DNA from: Bacillus sp. SD088
GTDB taxonomy: Bacteria > Bacillota > Bacilli > Bacillales > Bacillaceae_C
NCBI RefSeq assembly: GCF_017355205.1
Contig: NZ_JADIJK010000003.1
Coordinates: forward strand, 186,001 to 250,000
Direction: 5' to 3'
DNA length: 64,000 nt
The position numbers and the translations under genes were made by a program. Shown piece after piece: positions 10,705 to 19,068 of the stretch (positions are counted from its first letter, which is position 1; each line of letters begins with the position of its first letter). Under the pieces are notes generated by a model. The model had not been told where the DNA came from. It saw only the letters and a program-made list of their open reading frames with translations, and ran no database searches.

Positions 10705-11633
10705 ACTCCTCGCTCCTTTCTTCCAATCCATCTTACGAGCATAATAAATAGAAATGACATCATTAATAAAATAAGGGCTAAAGACCAAAGAGCGTTATTT
10801 TCCGCTTGTCCTAATACGGTATAGCCCATCCCCATTGTCAAAATGCTTGTAAGTGTGGATGCAGGTTCCATTAGGGAGGTTGGCATTACAGGTGAATTGC
10901 CTATCACCATTTGGACTGCTAAAGCCTCTCCAAAGGCACGCGCCATTCCAAAAATCATCGCTGTCAGCAAGCCAGATTTAGCTGTTTTTAAAATTACTCG
11001 ATAAATCGTTTGCCAACGTGTCGCTCCCAATGAATAGGATGCTTCCCTCAACGAACGGGGGACAGAAGCAATCGCCTCAACCGATAAACTTGTGATCGTC
11101 GGCAAAATCATCACTGAAAGTACGATTGTCCCCGCGGCAATGCCAAATCCACTTCCTGAAAAAGACTCTCTCAATAACGGAACCACGATAGAGAGACCGA
11201 TAAAACCATAAACAACGGAAGGAATTCCTACTAATAGTTCCAAGACAGGCTGTAATACTTTTTTCCCGAATCGCGGTGAGATCTCAGACATAAACACCGC
11301 TGCCCCAATCGCAATTGGTGTACAAATGAGGGCGGAGAGAAGCGTGACAATAAAGGAGCCTGTAATCAATGGAAGTGCTCCAATAATCGGTTTTCCCAGC
11401 TCACTTACCGCTCCAGGATTCCACTTTAAGCCTGTCAAAAATTCTATAATACTCCCTTTATTAAAGAGGAAGATCGTGACTCCTTTAGAAACAACAAGAG
11501 CAAGAATCATCACGGTCAGTAAAATCGTGATTCCCACTGCAATCAAAGTGACGCCCTTTCCCATCTTCTCCAATCTCAGCTTCTTATTTGGCTTCGTGAT
11601 ATCCATATACATTTCACTTTCCGCTTTAGCCAA
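10701..11633 (-). CDS. pstC: Phosphate ABC transporter permease PstC
   Basis: 310 residues: an N-terminal cytoplasmic stretch, then six membrane segments. It carries the EAA-type loop SLGATRWQTIYRVILKTA and MSEISPRFGKK. I chose the TTG at 11633 because AAAGGAG lies 9 bases upstream; the frame stays open to a TTG at 11657, but that start would include the ribosome site itself. It couples to pstA by an ATGA overlap. A 227-base gap holding an R4 hairpin separates it from pstS, which may lower its expression relative to pstS. Confidence 0.95.
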   Translation of the reverse strand: MAKAESEMYMDITKPNKKLRLEKMGKGVTLIAVGITILLTVMILALVVSKGVTIFLFNKGSIIEFLTGLKWNPGAVSELGKPIIGALPLITGSFIVTLLSALICTPIAIGAAVFMSEISPRFGKKVLQPVLELLVGIPSVVYGFIGLSIVVPLLRESFSGSGFGIAAGTIVLSVMILPTITSLSVEAIASVPRSLREASYSLGATRWQTIYRVILKTAKSGLLTAMIFGMARAFGEALAVQMVIGNSPVMPTSLMEPASTLTSILTMGMGYTVLGQAENNALWSLALILLMMSFLFIMLVRWIGRKERGV

Positions 11634-11682
11634 AGCGATCGACTCCTTTAATAGCAATGTGTAATTAGAGATAAGAAAGAGG

Positions 11683-11847
11683 CTGCGACGTAATTAATAC
11701 GTTAAGCTCCAAGGACGAAGAATGCATTGCCTTAGCCAAACAAATATACGTAGACTCCTGCGGGGAGTGAGAGTTGCTACTCGCCCGGGGAAAGTGAAGT
11801 ATATTTCCAGAACGGAGGTATATGCACCCTATGTTTCAGCCTCTTAT
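11683..11847. repeat. R4 element between pstS and pstC
   Basis: The ends are complementary (AAGAGGCTG...CAGCCTCTT), and inside is the 'gactcctgcggggagtgag' core common in Bacillaceae intergenic repeats. GTTAAGCTCCAAGGACGAAG and AAGTATATTTCC are shared with the copy at 61256-61393. It lies within the pst transcript, so it could act as an attenuator or an RNA-processing stem that favours pstS; that role is inference. Confidence 0.65.
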
Positions 11848-11860
11848 CAAGCTTATTTTA

Positions 11861-12799
11861 TTATTGGTTACTTACTTCCCCGTTAGCATTTCGATCGACT
11901 TTCATGCTTGTGACGGGAAGGTAGTCCATTTTCGGAAGTAGCTTAGTTTGGACTTCCTCTGTTAACATATAATCAATAAATTGTTTTGTAACATCCACTG
12001 CATCACCATTCGTATACATATGCTGGTAAGCCCAGACTTTCCATCTATTCGTCTCTACATTTTCAGCCGTTGGTTCAGCGCCATCCATTTTCAAGGCTTG
12101 TATAGAATCATCAATATAAGAGAATGCTAGATAACTAATGGCACCAGGCGTTTCACTAACAATTTTTCGAACCGTACCTGATGAATCTTGTTCTTGTGCT
12201 TCAATCGCTTCTTCACCATTTAAAGCAAATGTTTCAAATGTATCTCTCGTACCTGAACCTTGCGCTCGATTGACGACAATGATTTCTTGATCAGCACCGC
12301 CAAGTTCTTTCCAATTTTTGATTTTTCCTGTAAAAATATCAATCAACTGATCTTGCGTGACATCTTCAACACCAACTTCTGAATGAACAACAGGTGCCAT
12401 GCCAACGACGGCAACTTTATGGTCTGTAAGTTTGTCAGCTGGAATCCCGTCTTTTTCTTCAGCAAACACATCTGAGTTTCCTATATCAACGGCTCCTTCA
12501 CTAATCTTACTTAGACCCGTTCCACTTCCTCCCCCTTGGACATTAACAGTTACTTCGGGGTGTTGTTGCATAAATTGCTGAGCAGCCGCTTCAACTAAAG
12601 GTTGCATAGCACTCGAACCAACCACAGTAATGGAACCTGTTAATTCGTCACTCTCTGTTGATGTTTTTTTACTTGTTTCTGTACTAGGTTTACTAGTCTC
12701 TGATGCCGATTCTGAACCTGCCTCTGTATTACTACAAGCCGCCAGAAGCATTGTAAACATAAAGAGACATCCGAGATACGCGATCCATTTCTTATTCAT
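11861..12799 (-). CDS. pstS: Phosphate-binding lipoprotein PstS
   Basis: 312 residues. Lipoprotein signal with lipobox LAAC, Cys22, followed by a Ser/Thr/Glu linker (about 23-52). The mature domain starts GSITVVGSSAMQPL and contains the phosphate-binding pattern GGGSGTGLSKI and NRAQGSGTRDTFE. It is the external phosphate receptor feeding PstCA. It starts ATG with AAAGGTGG upstream. PHO boxes lie about 90-125 bases upstream. Confidence 0.97.
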   Translation of the reverse strand: MNKKWIAYLGCLFMFTMLLAACSNTEAGSESASETSKPSTETSKKTSTESDELTGSITVVGSSAMQPLVEAAAQQFMQQHPEVTVNVQGGGSGTGLSKISEGAVDIGNSDVFAEEKDGIPADKLTDHKVAVVGMAPVVHSEVGVEDVTQDQLIDIFTGKIKNWKELGGADQEIIVVNRAQGSGTRDTFETFALNGEEAIEAQEQDSSGTVRKIVSETPGAISYLAFSYIDDSIQALKMDGAEPTAENVETNRWKVWAYQHMYTNGDAVDVTKQFIDYMLTEEVQTKLLPKMDYLPVTSMKVDRNANGEVSNQ

Positions 12800-12886
12800 G
12801 AGTGAGCCACCTTTTCTGTTTGGATTGCAATCATTGATTGCTTATCTATACAATAAACAATCTCTTTTAAGTGCCTATAAATAGTA

Positions 12887-12924
12887 TGTGAAGTTTATGT
12901 AAAGCTTTGTTTGGAATTTGTAAA
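12887..12924 (-). promoter_or_regulatory. PHO box array of pstS
   Basis: On the minus strand TTTACA (12919-12924), CCAAAC, TTTACA (12898-12903) and TTCACA (12887-12892) occur at about 11-base spacing. This is the direct-repeat arrangement bound by PhoP~P dimers in Bacillus (TT[ACT]A[CT]A, 5-base gaps). It lies directly upstream of pstS, with the AT-rich TATTTATAGG downstream as a possible -10 region. Confidence 0.78.
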
Positions 12925-12928
12925 GAAT

Positions 12929-13300
12929 AAAAGCGCAAGCGCCTTGATCAGCCCCGACAAGCATATGTTCCTGAACCCAGGAAAGAGCTTTTTCCCTTCC
13001 TAGGTTCAGGGTTATTTAGCGGAACATCGGCTAAGGACGCACGTCCTGTGGCAACGCCGATGGACTCGCATCCTGCAAGCCTCTTGGTGCTAGGCGCTGG
13101 AGCTAGATGACAAAACTCAAAATTACAACTTATCTACAAGCTAGAATTTTATAAATTCCTAAACAAGTACAAAAGCGCAAGCGCCCGTTTAACGACGTAC
13201 ACACTTTAATAATAAGGATGAACAGCTAGGCACGGCTTCCTGTCGCTTGGTCTGCACTAATCCGCACTGCCGATGCGCCTAGAACAGGAATCACCCGCAC
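12929..13300. repeat. R2 intergenic elements, two copies in a row
   Basis: The first copy (about 12929-13112) runs from AAAGCGCAAGCGCC to GGCGCTGGAGCTAGA. It holds the nested hairpin CCTGAACC...GGTTCAGG (12971-13012) enclosed by ATGTTCC/GGAACAT. A second, shorter copy starts at 13172 with the same AAAGCGCAAGCGCCCG. Mini-hairpins CACG-TCC-TGTG (13040-13050) and GCA-TCC-TGC (13068-13076) are inside. It fills the gap between phoR and the pstS promoter and has no gene. Confidence 0.75.
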
Positions 13301-13346
13301 CATCATGCAAATTATCCACAAGATAGAATTTTCCCATCGATCTTTC

Positions 13347-13386
13347 CATGACAAAACCCCCGCTTATGAAAGCGAGGGTTTGTCAT
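13347..13386 (-). terminator. Terminator overlapping the end of phoR
   Basis: Minus-strand CCCTCGCTT-TCAT-AAGCGGGGG followed by TTTT; the arms extend through ATGACAAA/TTTGTCAT. The left arm is made of the last phoR codons and the stop codon, so ribosomes finishing phoR cover half of the stem. Confidence 0.65.
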
Positions 13387-15166
13387 GGTTTTCATGTGTT
13401 TTTGGTAATGTAATAATAAAGGTTGTCCCTTTTCCTTCTTCACTTTGCACTTCAATTTTCCCATGATGGGATTCCGTTAAATGCTTTACAATCGCTAATC
13501 CAAGGCCCGTTCCACCAGAACGGCGAGACCGAGCCTTTTCAACTCGATAAAAACGTTCAAATATTCGCGGCAGCTCAGATGCTGGAATACCAATCCCGGT
13601 ATCCGAGATACTAAGTTTTACTTGATCGGCCTCCTCCCACAGCTCCACAACAATCTTCCCTTCTTCGGGTGTATAAGCGATCGCATTAGAAAGGAGGTTT
13701 AAGACAATCTGGTGAATTCGATCCTTTTCTCCCTCCATCCAAATATCGTGCTTCTGTTCTGGAAGGACAAGGGTTAGTTTCTTCTTCTTCGCTTCTTTTT
13801 GAATCGTGTTCACCATATTCCAGACAGCTTCTGTCATATTCATTTGTTCAAGTTTTAAAGGAATATGATGCTGTTCAATTCTCGACAAATATAATAGCTC
13901 ACTAATTAGTCGATGGAGCCGCTCGCTCTCCTGATAAATAATACTAAGAAATTCTCGACAGACATCTTCATCGTGCATAGCTCCGTCTAATAGAGTTTCC
14001 GCAAATCCTTTTACCGACGTGATCGGCGTCTTTAATTCATGAGAAACATTGGCGACGAAGTCCCTTCTCATATTTTCTAGCCTGCGCACTTCCGTTACAT
14101 CATGCAATACCGCGATCATCCCTTTTCGTACCTGATTCTCGCGGACATATGGGGCAAGATGGACATCCATGATTCGCTCCCTTGGATAATAGAAAGTGAT
14201 TTCTTTTCTTAATTCTTGTCCGGTTTTTAAACATTCCTCCATCAAGGAACTGAATTCTAAATTTCGACTAGCATCCATATGCATTTTCCCTGGAAAAGCT
14301 TGCGGATCCTCTCCCATAAATTGCGCCATCGCCTTGTTCGCTAATAATATTCTGCCTTGCATATCCACTAATAAGACACCACTCGTCATATTCGCTAATA
14401 CACCTGAAAGCTGCTGTTCATTTTCCTGAATCGTCTCCATTTGATTTTTCAAGCTCGAAGCTAGCGTATTAATGGACGTTGCCAATTGTCCTAATTCACC
14501 TCGTGGTTGGTGATGGACTCTGGCAGAAAAATCTTTCTCTTTTAGCCTTGCCGAAACGCTAATCATTTCTTCAATCGGTTTAGAGATGCTTTTCGCTAAT
14601 CTCATCCCGATTATTCCGGTAAGAAGAAAAACGGTAAGTAAGGAAATACTGATGCTAATCCATAACTTGCGTAAAGCAAGATCAATTTTCTGAAGAGAGT
14701 AAGCCACTCGAATGGCTCCAGCTGTTTCGTCTTCTTCCATCATCGGAACGGTCACATACATCATATGAAAGCCGAGTGTTTTACTATAGCGAATAGATAG
14801 CCCTGAGGAAGCATGATCCTTGAGGACTTGTTTTACTTCTGGTCGATTTAAATGGTTGTCCATCTCCGCAGGAGAATCCTCTGAATCAGCTAATACATTT
14901 CCAGCCTGATCCAAAACGGTTAATCGTGATTGGATCGATTCAGCCAGCAGATCCATTTCTTCCTGAAGTTCTGGCGGAGTGGCAAGCAAGCCTTCCCTCT
15001 CAATGACATTTACTACTAATTTTGATGTTTGAAGTAAGTGGGTTTCTTTTAAATCATAATATGTATCTTTCATCATTCTTGATAAAAACAAGCCCGAAAG
15101 GACTAATAAAACGGAAATCAATAGTAAAAAGGAAAATGTGATCCGAACCCATAATTTGTGAATCAT
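13364..15166 (-). CDS. phoR: Phosphate sensor histidine kinase PhoR
   Basis: 600 residues. TM segment 1 (about 9-28), an extracytoplasmic PAS-like region, TM 2 (about 170-190), HAMP (RLAKSISKPIEEM), PAS domain (about 250-350), the H-box VANVSHELKTPITSVKGF carrying the phosphorylated His, and the ATPase N/G boxes NLLSNAIAYTP and GTGLGLAIVKH. It autophosphorylates under phosphate starvation and passes phosphate to PhoP. The phoP stop overlaps the start as GTGATGA; I took the ATG (15166), but the GTG at 15169 is equally possible. In B. subtilis phoPR is not adjacent to pst. Confidence 0.95.
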   Translation of the reverse strand: MIHKLWVRITFSFLLLISVLLVLSGLFLSRMMKDTYYDLKETHLLQTSKLVVNVIEREGLLATPPELQEEMDLLAESIQSRLTVLDQAGNVLADSEDSPAEMDNHLNRPEVKQVLKDHASSGLSIRYSKTLGFHMMYVTVPMMEEDETAGAIRVAYSLQKIDLALRKLWISISISLLTVFLLTGIIGMRLAKSISKPIEEMISVSARLKEKDFSARVHHQPRGELGQLATSINTLASSLKNQMETIQENEQQLSGVLANMTSGVLLVDMQGRILLANKAMAQFMGEDPQAFPGKMHMDASRNLEFSSLMEECLKTGQELRKEITFYYPRERIMDVHLAPYVRENQVRKGMIAVLHDVTEVRRLENMRRDFVANVSHELKTPITSVKGFAETLLDGAMHDEDVCREFLSIIYQESERLHRLISELLYLSRIEQHHIPLKLEQMNMTEAVWNMVNTIQKEAKKKKLTLVLPEQKHDIWMEGEKDRIHQIVLNLLSNAIAYTPEEGKIVVELWEEADQVKLSISDTGIGIPASELPRIFERFYRVEKARSRRSGGTGLGLAIVKHLTESHHGKIEVQSEEGKGTTFIITLPKTHENHDKPSLS

Positions 15167-15867
15167 CACGGTTGCCCCAGTTTGTACCCGAATCCTCTCA
15201 CTGTTTTAATATACAGTGGCTGCTTCGTATCTTTTTCAATTTTTTCACGTAAATGGCTAATATGGACATCGACAATCCGTGAATCTCCAACAAATTCATA
15301 ATTCCAAACGGCATCTAATAATTGATGACGATTAAGAACTTTGCCCTGATGATTCGCCAAATACAAAAGCAATTCAAATTCCTTCGGTGTCAAATCAAGC
15401 TTCTCACCAGCAAGCTCTGCCTCGTATTGATCGGGAAAAATAGCGAGATCACCGATGCGAATCATCGTTGCTTCCTGCTTTGGTGTCTCAGAAGATTCAT
15501 TCATTTGCGATCGTCTCAAAATAGCTTTCACTCTTGCAATGACTTCACGTGGACTAAAGGGCTTTGTCAAATAATCATCTGCCCCAAGTTCTAGCCCTAA
15601 TACCTTATCAAATTCATCATCCTTCGCAGTTAGCATTAAGATGGGAGTTTTCAGTTTTTCCTGGCGAATGGTTTTACAAACATCCATACCATCCATACCA
15701 GGAAGCATTAAATCCAGAATAATTAAGGTAGGATTTTCTTCCAGAGCTTTCTGTAAACCCGTATTTCCATCTCCTGCTGTAATCACCGCAAAGCCTGCTT
15801 TTTCTAGATTAAATTTTAATAATGTAACAATGGAAGGCTCATCATCAATCACAAGCACCTTTTCCAT
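15166..15867 (-). CDS. phoP: Phosphate response regulator PhoP
   Basis: 233 residues. Receiver domain with acidic pocket DDE (8-10), phospho-acceptor Asp52 in LIILDLMLPG and Lys in PILMLTAKD, then an OmpR-type winged helix (LTPKEFELLLYLANHQGKVL, ..VHISHLREKIE, VRGFGYKL). It binds PHO boxes such as the array in front of pstS. AAGGGGG lies 8 bases before the ATG. It is the first gene of the phoP-phoR pair. Confidence 0.96.
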   Translation of the reverse strand: MEKVLVIDDEPSIVTLLKFNLEKAGFAVITAGDGNTGLQKALEENPTLIILDLMLPGMDGMDVCKTIRQEKLKTPILMLTAKDDEFDKVLGLELGADDYLTKPFSPREVIARVKAILRRSQMNESSETPKQEATMIRIGDLAIFPDQYEAELAGEKLDLTPKEFELLLYLANHQGKVLNRHQLLDAVWNYEFVGDSRIVDVHISHLREKIEKDTKQPLYIKTVRGFGYKLGQP

Positions 15868-15950
15868 TTAATTCGCCCCCTTTGTCAGGATGTTAAAAAA
15901 GGATCAAAGGCCAAATGCGCCTTTATGACCTGCGTCTGCAGGCCTCCGGT

Positions 15951-15986
15951 AAAAAAAGACTGCCTCTTTACTTTTTGAGACAGCCT
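15951..15986 (-). terminator. Terminator after the P-type ATPase
   Basis: Minus-strand GGCTGTCTC pairs with GAGGCAGTC (two G-T pairs) around AAAAAGTAAA, followed by seven T residues. It starts within 10 bases of the ATPase stop. Confidence 0.85.
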
Positions 15987-15994
15987 AATTGAAC

Positions 15995-18067
15995 TTATGA
16001 TTTTAATGTACGTTTTTCCATCAAAACAGTCAAGCTTAATAGTGTGACAAGCACAGTCGCTCCCATATCAGATAAGATGGCAATCCATAGAGTTAGGAGA
16101 CCTGGAATCGTTAAAAGCAAGGCAATTAGCTTTAATCCTAAGGCTAAACCAATATTGAGTTTAATCATTGCATTGACTTGTTTTCCAACTTTAATGGCAG
16201 AAGGTAGTTTGCCAAGATGATCTTGCATCAGCACGATATCAGCTGTCTCTATCGCACTGTCGGTCCCCTTGCCCATTGCAATCCCTAAATCGGCCGTAGC
16301 CAAAGCTGGAGCATCATTAATTCCATCTCCGACCATTGCAGTGATTCCTTGCCCCGTTAATTCTTTGATTTTCTCCACCTTTTGATCTGGCAATAATCCT
16401 CCATAATAATCAGTGAGTCCAATATTTACAGCGACTTTTTCAGCCGTTTGTTGGTGATCTCCTGTTAACATCGTTGTCCTCTTAATCCCTGCTTTATATA
16501 ACTCTGCAACAATTTCCTTACTCTCAGGGCGTATCTCATCGGCAATTCCGAATAAGCCCAATACTTTCTCATGATCGGATACAGCTACTAACGTAAACCC
16601 TTCGTTTTTCAAAGTTTTTAAATCATTTTGAACAGCCGCTGTCAGAGCAGGAGCCGGAATACTTTTTTCATTTCCTAACGTATAATTGAAACCAGCAATC
16701 ACGGCTTTCACACCTTGACCGGTAATCGTTTCGATGTAGGTAGGCTCTTGAACAGCCACATCGTATTCTTCTACTTTTTTCATCACGGCTTTCGCCAGTG
16801 GATGGGAAGAGTTTTTTTCAATTGCTCCGGCAGTCGTTAAAAAAGTGTTTTGATCATAAATGACCATTTTCTCAACATACGGCTCTCCCTTTGTTAATGT
16901 CCCTGTTTTATCAAAAGCAATGGTGTCGACTTTGCCCAATTGCTCAAGAAAGACACCACCCTTGATTAAAATACCATGTCGAGCATTTCTTGTGATGCCC
17001 GAGATTAAGGCAATTGGTGAAGAAATAATCAATGCACAAGGACACCCAACAATTAAAACAGCAAGCCCTTGATAAATCCACTCTCCCCAACTTCCGCCAA
17101 ACAGCGGAGGAACAACGATCACTATAACTGCAATCATCATAATCGCAGGAGTATAATATTTGGCAAACTGATTAATAAACTTTTCTGTGGGCGTTTTTGT
17201 TTCCTGAGCTTCTTCAACAAGATGAAGAATTTTAGCTAAGGAAGAGTCTTCATAAGCCTTCGCGATTTTTATCCGCAAAACGCCCTCATTGTTAATACTT
17301 CCGCCAAAAACAGAGTCTTCTATCTCTTTTTCTACGGGCATCGATTCTCCGGTAATCGCCGCCTCATTCACAGAGCTTTTTCCCTCTATGACGATCCCAT
17401 CTGAAGGGATTTTCGAACCTGATTTAACCAGGACGACATCCCCTACTTGTAAGGCTGAGATCGGGACAATGTTTTCGCCATTCTCCGAAATGCGTATAGC
17501 CTCTTTGGGGGCAACCTCTAATAAAGCCTCCATTGATTTACGAGCTTTTTGCATCCCTAGCCCCTCTAAATATTCGTTGATTCCGAACAGAATCGCAACT
17601 AAGGTTCCTTCCTTCCACTCGCCAATGCTAAATGCACCAATTAAAGCAATGCTCATTAATGTATCAATATTAAACTTGAATTTGACAATGTTTTTTAATC
17701 CTTTTATAAAGGTAGTGTATCCACTTAGAGCAGCCGCAAAAAGAAAAAGAAGAATCGCTATCCAGCTCTGGCTAGCATGTTCTACGAGCAGTGCACTAGC
17801 AAATAATAAAACGGATAATCCAATAAGCAATATTAAATGCTGGACTGAACGATGGTCCTGTGGATCTGGTTCTTGCTTGACGAGAACCGCCCCATCACCC
17901 GCTAATATCTTTTCTATTTTTTGCAATTCGACTTGATCTGAAACAATTAATTTACTGGAGTTGAATAGGACCTTCGCATCCTCTCCATGTTCCAGCTTTT
18001 GAATATCCTCTTCCATCTCCCTTGCGCAATTGGCACAAGACAATCCTTGTAATTTGTATTCTGCCAT
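15995..18067 (-). CDS. cadA: Zn/Cd-type heavy-metal P1B ATPase
   Basis: 690 residues. N-terminal heavy-metal domain with CANC (Cys11, Cys14); TM metal-binding motif GCPCALIISSP; phosphorylation loop DKTGTLTKG; SHPLAKAV; MVGDGINDAPALATADLGIAMG. The CPC motif, the TGES actuator loop and the HMA GLSCANC arrangement place it with CadA/ZntA exporters, which pump Zn2+, Cd2+ or Pb2+ out. The promoter with a CzrA/SmtB-like operator is 410 bases upstream (18476-18528), with an R3 element in between. No ArsR-type regulator is encoded nearby. Metal preference is inferred. Confidence 0.9.
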   Translation of the reverse strand: MAEYKLQGLSCANCAREMEEDIQKLEHGEDAKVLFNSSKLIVSDQVELQKIEKILAGDGAVLVKQEPDPQDHRSVQHLILLIGLSVLLFASALLVEHASQSWIAILLFLFAAALSGYTTFIKGLKNIVKFKFNIDTLMSIALIGAFSIGEWKEGTLVAILFGINEYLEGLGMQKARKSMEALLEVAPKEAIRISENGENIVPISALQVGDVVLVKSGSKIPSDGIVIEGKSSVNEAAITGESMPVEKEIEDSVFGGSINNEGVLRIKIAKAYEDSSLAKILHLVEEAQETKTPTEKFINQFAKYYTPAIMMIAVIVIVVPPLFGGSWGEWIYQGLAVLIVGCPCALIISSPIALISGITRNARHGILIKGGVFLEQLGKVDTIAFDKTGTLTKGEPYVEKMVIYDQNTFLTTAGAIEKNSSHPLAKAVMKKVEEYDVAVQEPTYIETITGQGVKAVIAGFNYTLGNEKSIPAPALTAAVQNDLKTLKNEGFTLVAVSDHEKVLGLFGIADEIRPESKEIVAELYKAGIKRTTMLTGDHQQTAEKVAVNIGLTDYYGGLLPDQKVEKIKELTGQGITAMVGDGINDAPALATADLGIAMGKGTDSAIETADIVLMQDHLGKLPSAIKVGKQVNAMIKLNIGLALGLKLIALLLTIPGLLTLWIAILSDMGATVLVTLLSLTVLMEKRTLKS

Positions 18068-18131
18068 TTTTGATCAACTCTTTTCGATCTTAGTGCGTGT
18101 TACTTCAGACAAGGCTCTATAGGTCTGGCAC

Positions 18132-18402
18132 GATAAAGTGAAACTTCATTCAGCGGGGGATTTTTTTCATCCCCCACTGAATGTTAAGGATCAAAGGCTA
18201 AATTCGCAACATCCTGTTGGCAGACTCAAACGGACGTCCTGTCGCTTCGTCTGCACTAGTACATCCTGTACCCTTTGTGACCTGCGTCCTGCAGGCCTGA
18301 ACCAATCGTGGATTTACTGGCAATTGTCCCCCACTTACAATTCTCGTTTTTATCTCGAATTCTTGAAATGGGGGTCCTACTGCCAGTTAATTCGGGATAA
18401 AT
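18132..18402. repeat. R3 intergenic element, copy A (in the cadA leader)
   Basis: Ends: ATAAAGTGAAACTTCA... and ...GTTAATTCGGGATAAA. Terminal hairpin 1 is CATTCAG-GGGGGAT/ATCCCCC-CTGAATG; terminal hairpin 2 is ACTGGCA...CCCCCA/TGGGGG...TGCCAGT. Between them is an array of mini-hairpins: CAACA-TCC-TGTTG (18207-18219), GACG-TCC-TGTC (18233-18243), GTACA-TCC-TGTAC (18259-18271) and CCTGCG-TCC-TGCAGG (18281-18295). Confidence 0.8.
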
Positions 18403-18475
18403 TAAAAATGGTTCCTTATCTAATTCATTTAGTGTAGATAGGTTTTACTGAACGACTACCATTTACTCTTCTATT

Positions 18476-18528
18476 TATATGCATACATGTTCATATATCA
18501 ATTATATTTCAACCACATAATTTGTCAA
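18476..18528 (-). promoter_or_regulatory. cadA promoter with CzrA/SmtB-like operator
   Basis: On the minus strand TTGACA (18523-18528), a 16-base spacer, TATAAT (18501-18506). Directly downstream is the imperfect inverted repeat TATATGAACA-TG-TATGCATATA (18476-18497), very like the TATATGAA-type operators bound by ArsR/SmtB zinc sensors such as CzrA. A repressor there would block initiation until metal binds. Confidence 0.72.
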
Positions 18529-18607
18529 CTAATTCAAAAAAGATTTCCTTTTTTGTGACAATATACAAAAATTACTTCAGTTTCATCAAGAGAGTTTGCT
18601 TGTCCAA

Positions 18608-18636
18608 TTGAAAATAGGAAAGAGATTTGCTATATT
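18608..18636 (+). promoter_or_regulatory. Likely promoter of the ferredoxin gene
   Basis: TTGAAA (18608-18613), a 17-base spacer, TATATT (18631-18636): a good sigma-A type match on the plus strand, about 145 bases upstream of the ferredoxin start. Confidence 0.5.
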
Positions 18637-18710
18637 TGTATTGAAGGATTGGAGGATACTGGTTACAAAAGTGACCAAATTTTGCTTCTTTAGTCTTTGA
18701 CTTTTATTTA

Positions 18711-18753
18711 ATCAGTGGAAATTCCCCAATGATTGAATTCTCACTTTACCATA
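18711..18753. repeat. Degenerate R3 end
   Basis: AATCAGTGGAAATTCCCCAA followed by TGATTGAATTCTCACTTTAC is a decayed version of the R3 terminal hairpin 1 plus its end sequence. It lies in the ferredoxin leader. Confidence 0.5.
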
Positions 18754-18780
18754 AGATACTATTTTAAAGGTGGTTTTTAT

Positions 18781-19023
18781 ATGTCCTACGTTATTACGGC
18801 ACCATGTATAGGAGAAAAATTCGGCGAATGTGTCGAAGTTTGCCCTGTCGATTGTATTCTAGAGGGGGATGAGATGTTTTTCATCGATCCTGATCTTTGT
18901 ATAGACTGTGGAGCTTGTCAAGCCGTTTGTCCTGTCGAAGCAATTTATCATGAGGAAGATATCCTTCCAGAAGATGAAAAATACTTCGATAAAGCAAAGG
19001 AATTCTTCGCAGCTGCAGATTAA
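18781..19023 (+). CDS. 7Fe ferredoxin ([3Fe-4S][4Fe-4S])
   Basis: 80 residues. Cys9, 17, 21, 25, 40, 43, 46 and 50 follow the spacing of 7Fe ferredoxins such as Azotobacter FdI: Cys9, 17, 50 would bind the 3Fe cluster and Cys21, 40, 43, 46 the 4Fe cluster, with Cys25 as the free cysteine. The tail is acidic. It is a soluble low-potential electron carrier; the partner is unknown. AAAGGTGG lies 7 bases before the ATG; an upstream in-frame ATG at 18733 has no ribosome site. It stands alone, with its own promoter and terminator. Confidence 0.9.
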   Translation: MSYVITAPCIGEKFGECVEVCPVDCILEGDEMFFIDPDLCIDCGACQAVCPVEAIYHEEDILPEDEKYFDKAKEFFAAAD

Positions 19024-19032
19024 TGTATTTTA

Positions 19033-19068
19033 GAAAAAAAGGTGGACTTGCCCAAGTTCACCTTTTTT
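19033..19068. terminator. Bidirectional terminator, ferredoxin and methyltransferase
   Basis: AAAAAAGGTG-ACTT...AAGT-CACCTTTTTT ends in T runs on both strands. It terminates the ferredoxin (plus) and overlaps the last codons of the methyltransferase (minus). Confidence 0.85.

Noticed and set aside
17289-17936. 215-residue plus-strand frame
   Set aside because: Antisense to the P-type ATPase; no motif and no Shine-Dalgarno site.
18138-18437. 99-residue frame with Cys-rich middle
   Set aside because: It is the translation of R3 copy A; a frame at 36938-37177 with similar words comes from R3 copy C read the same way, so this is shared repeat sequence rather than a gene family.
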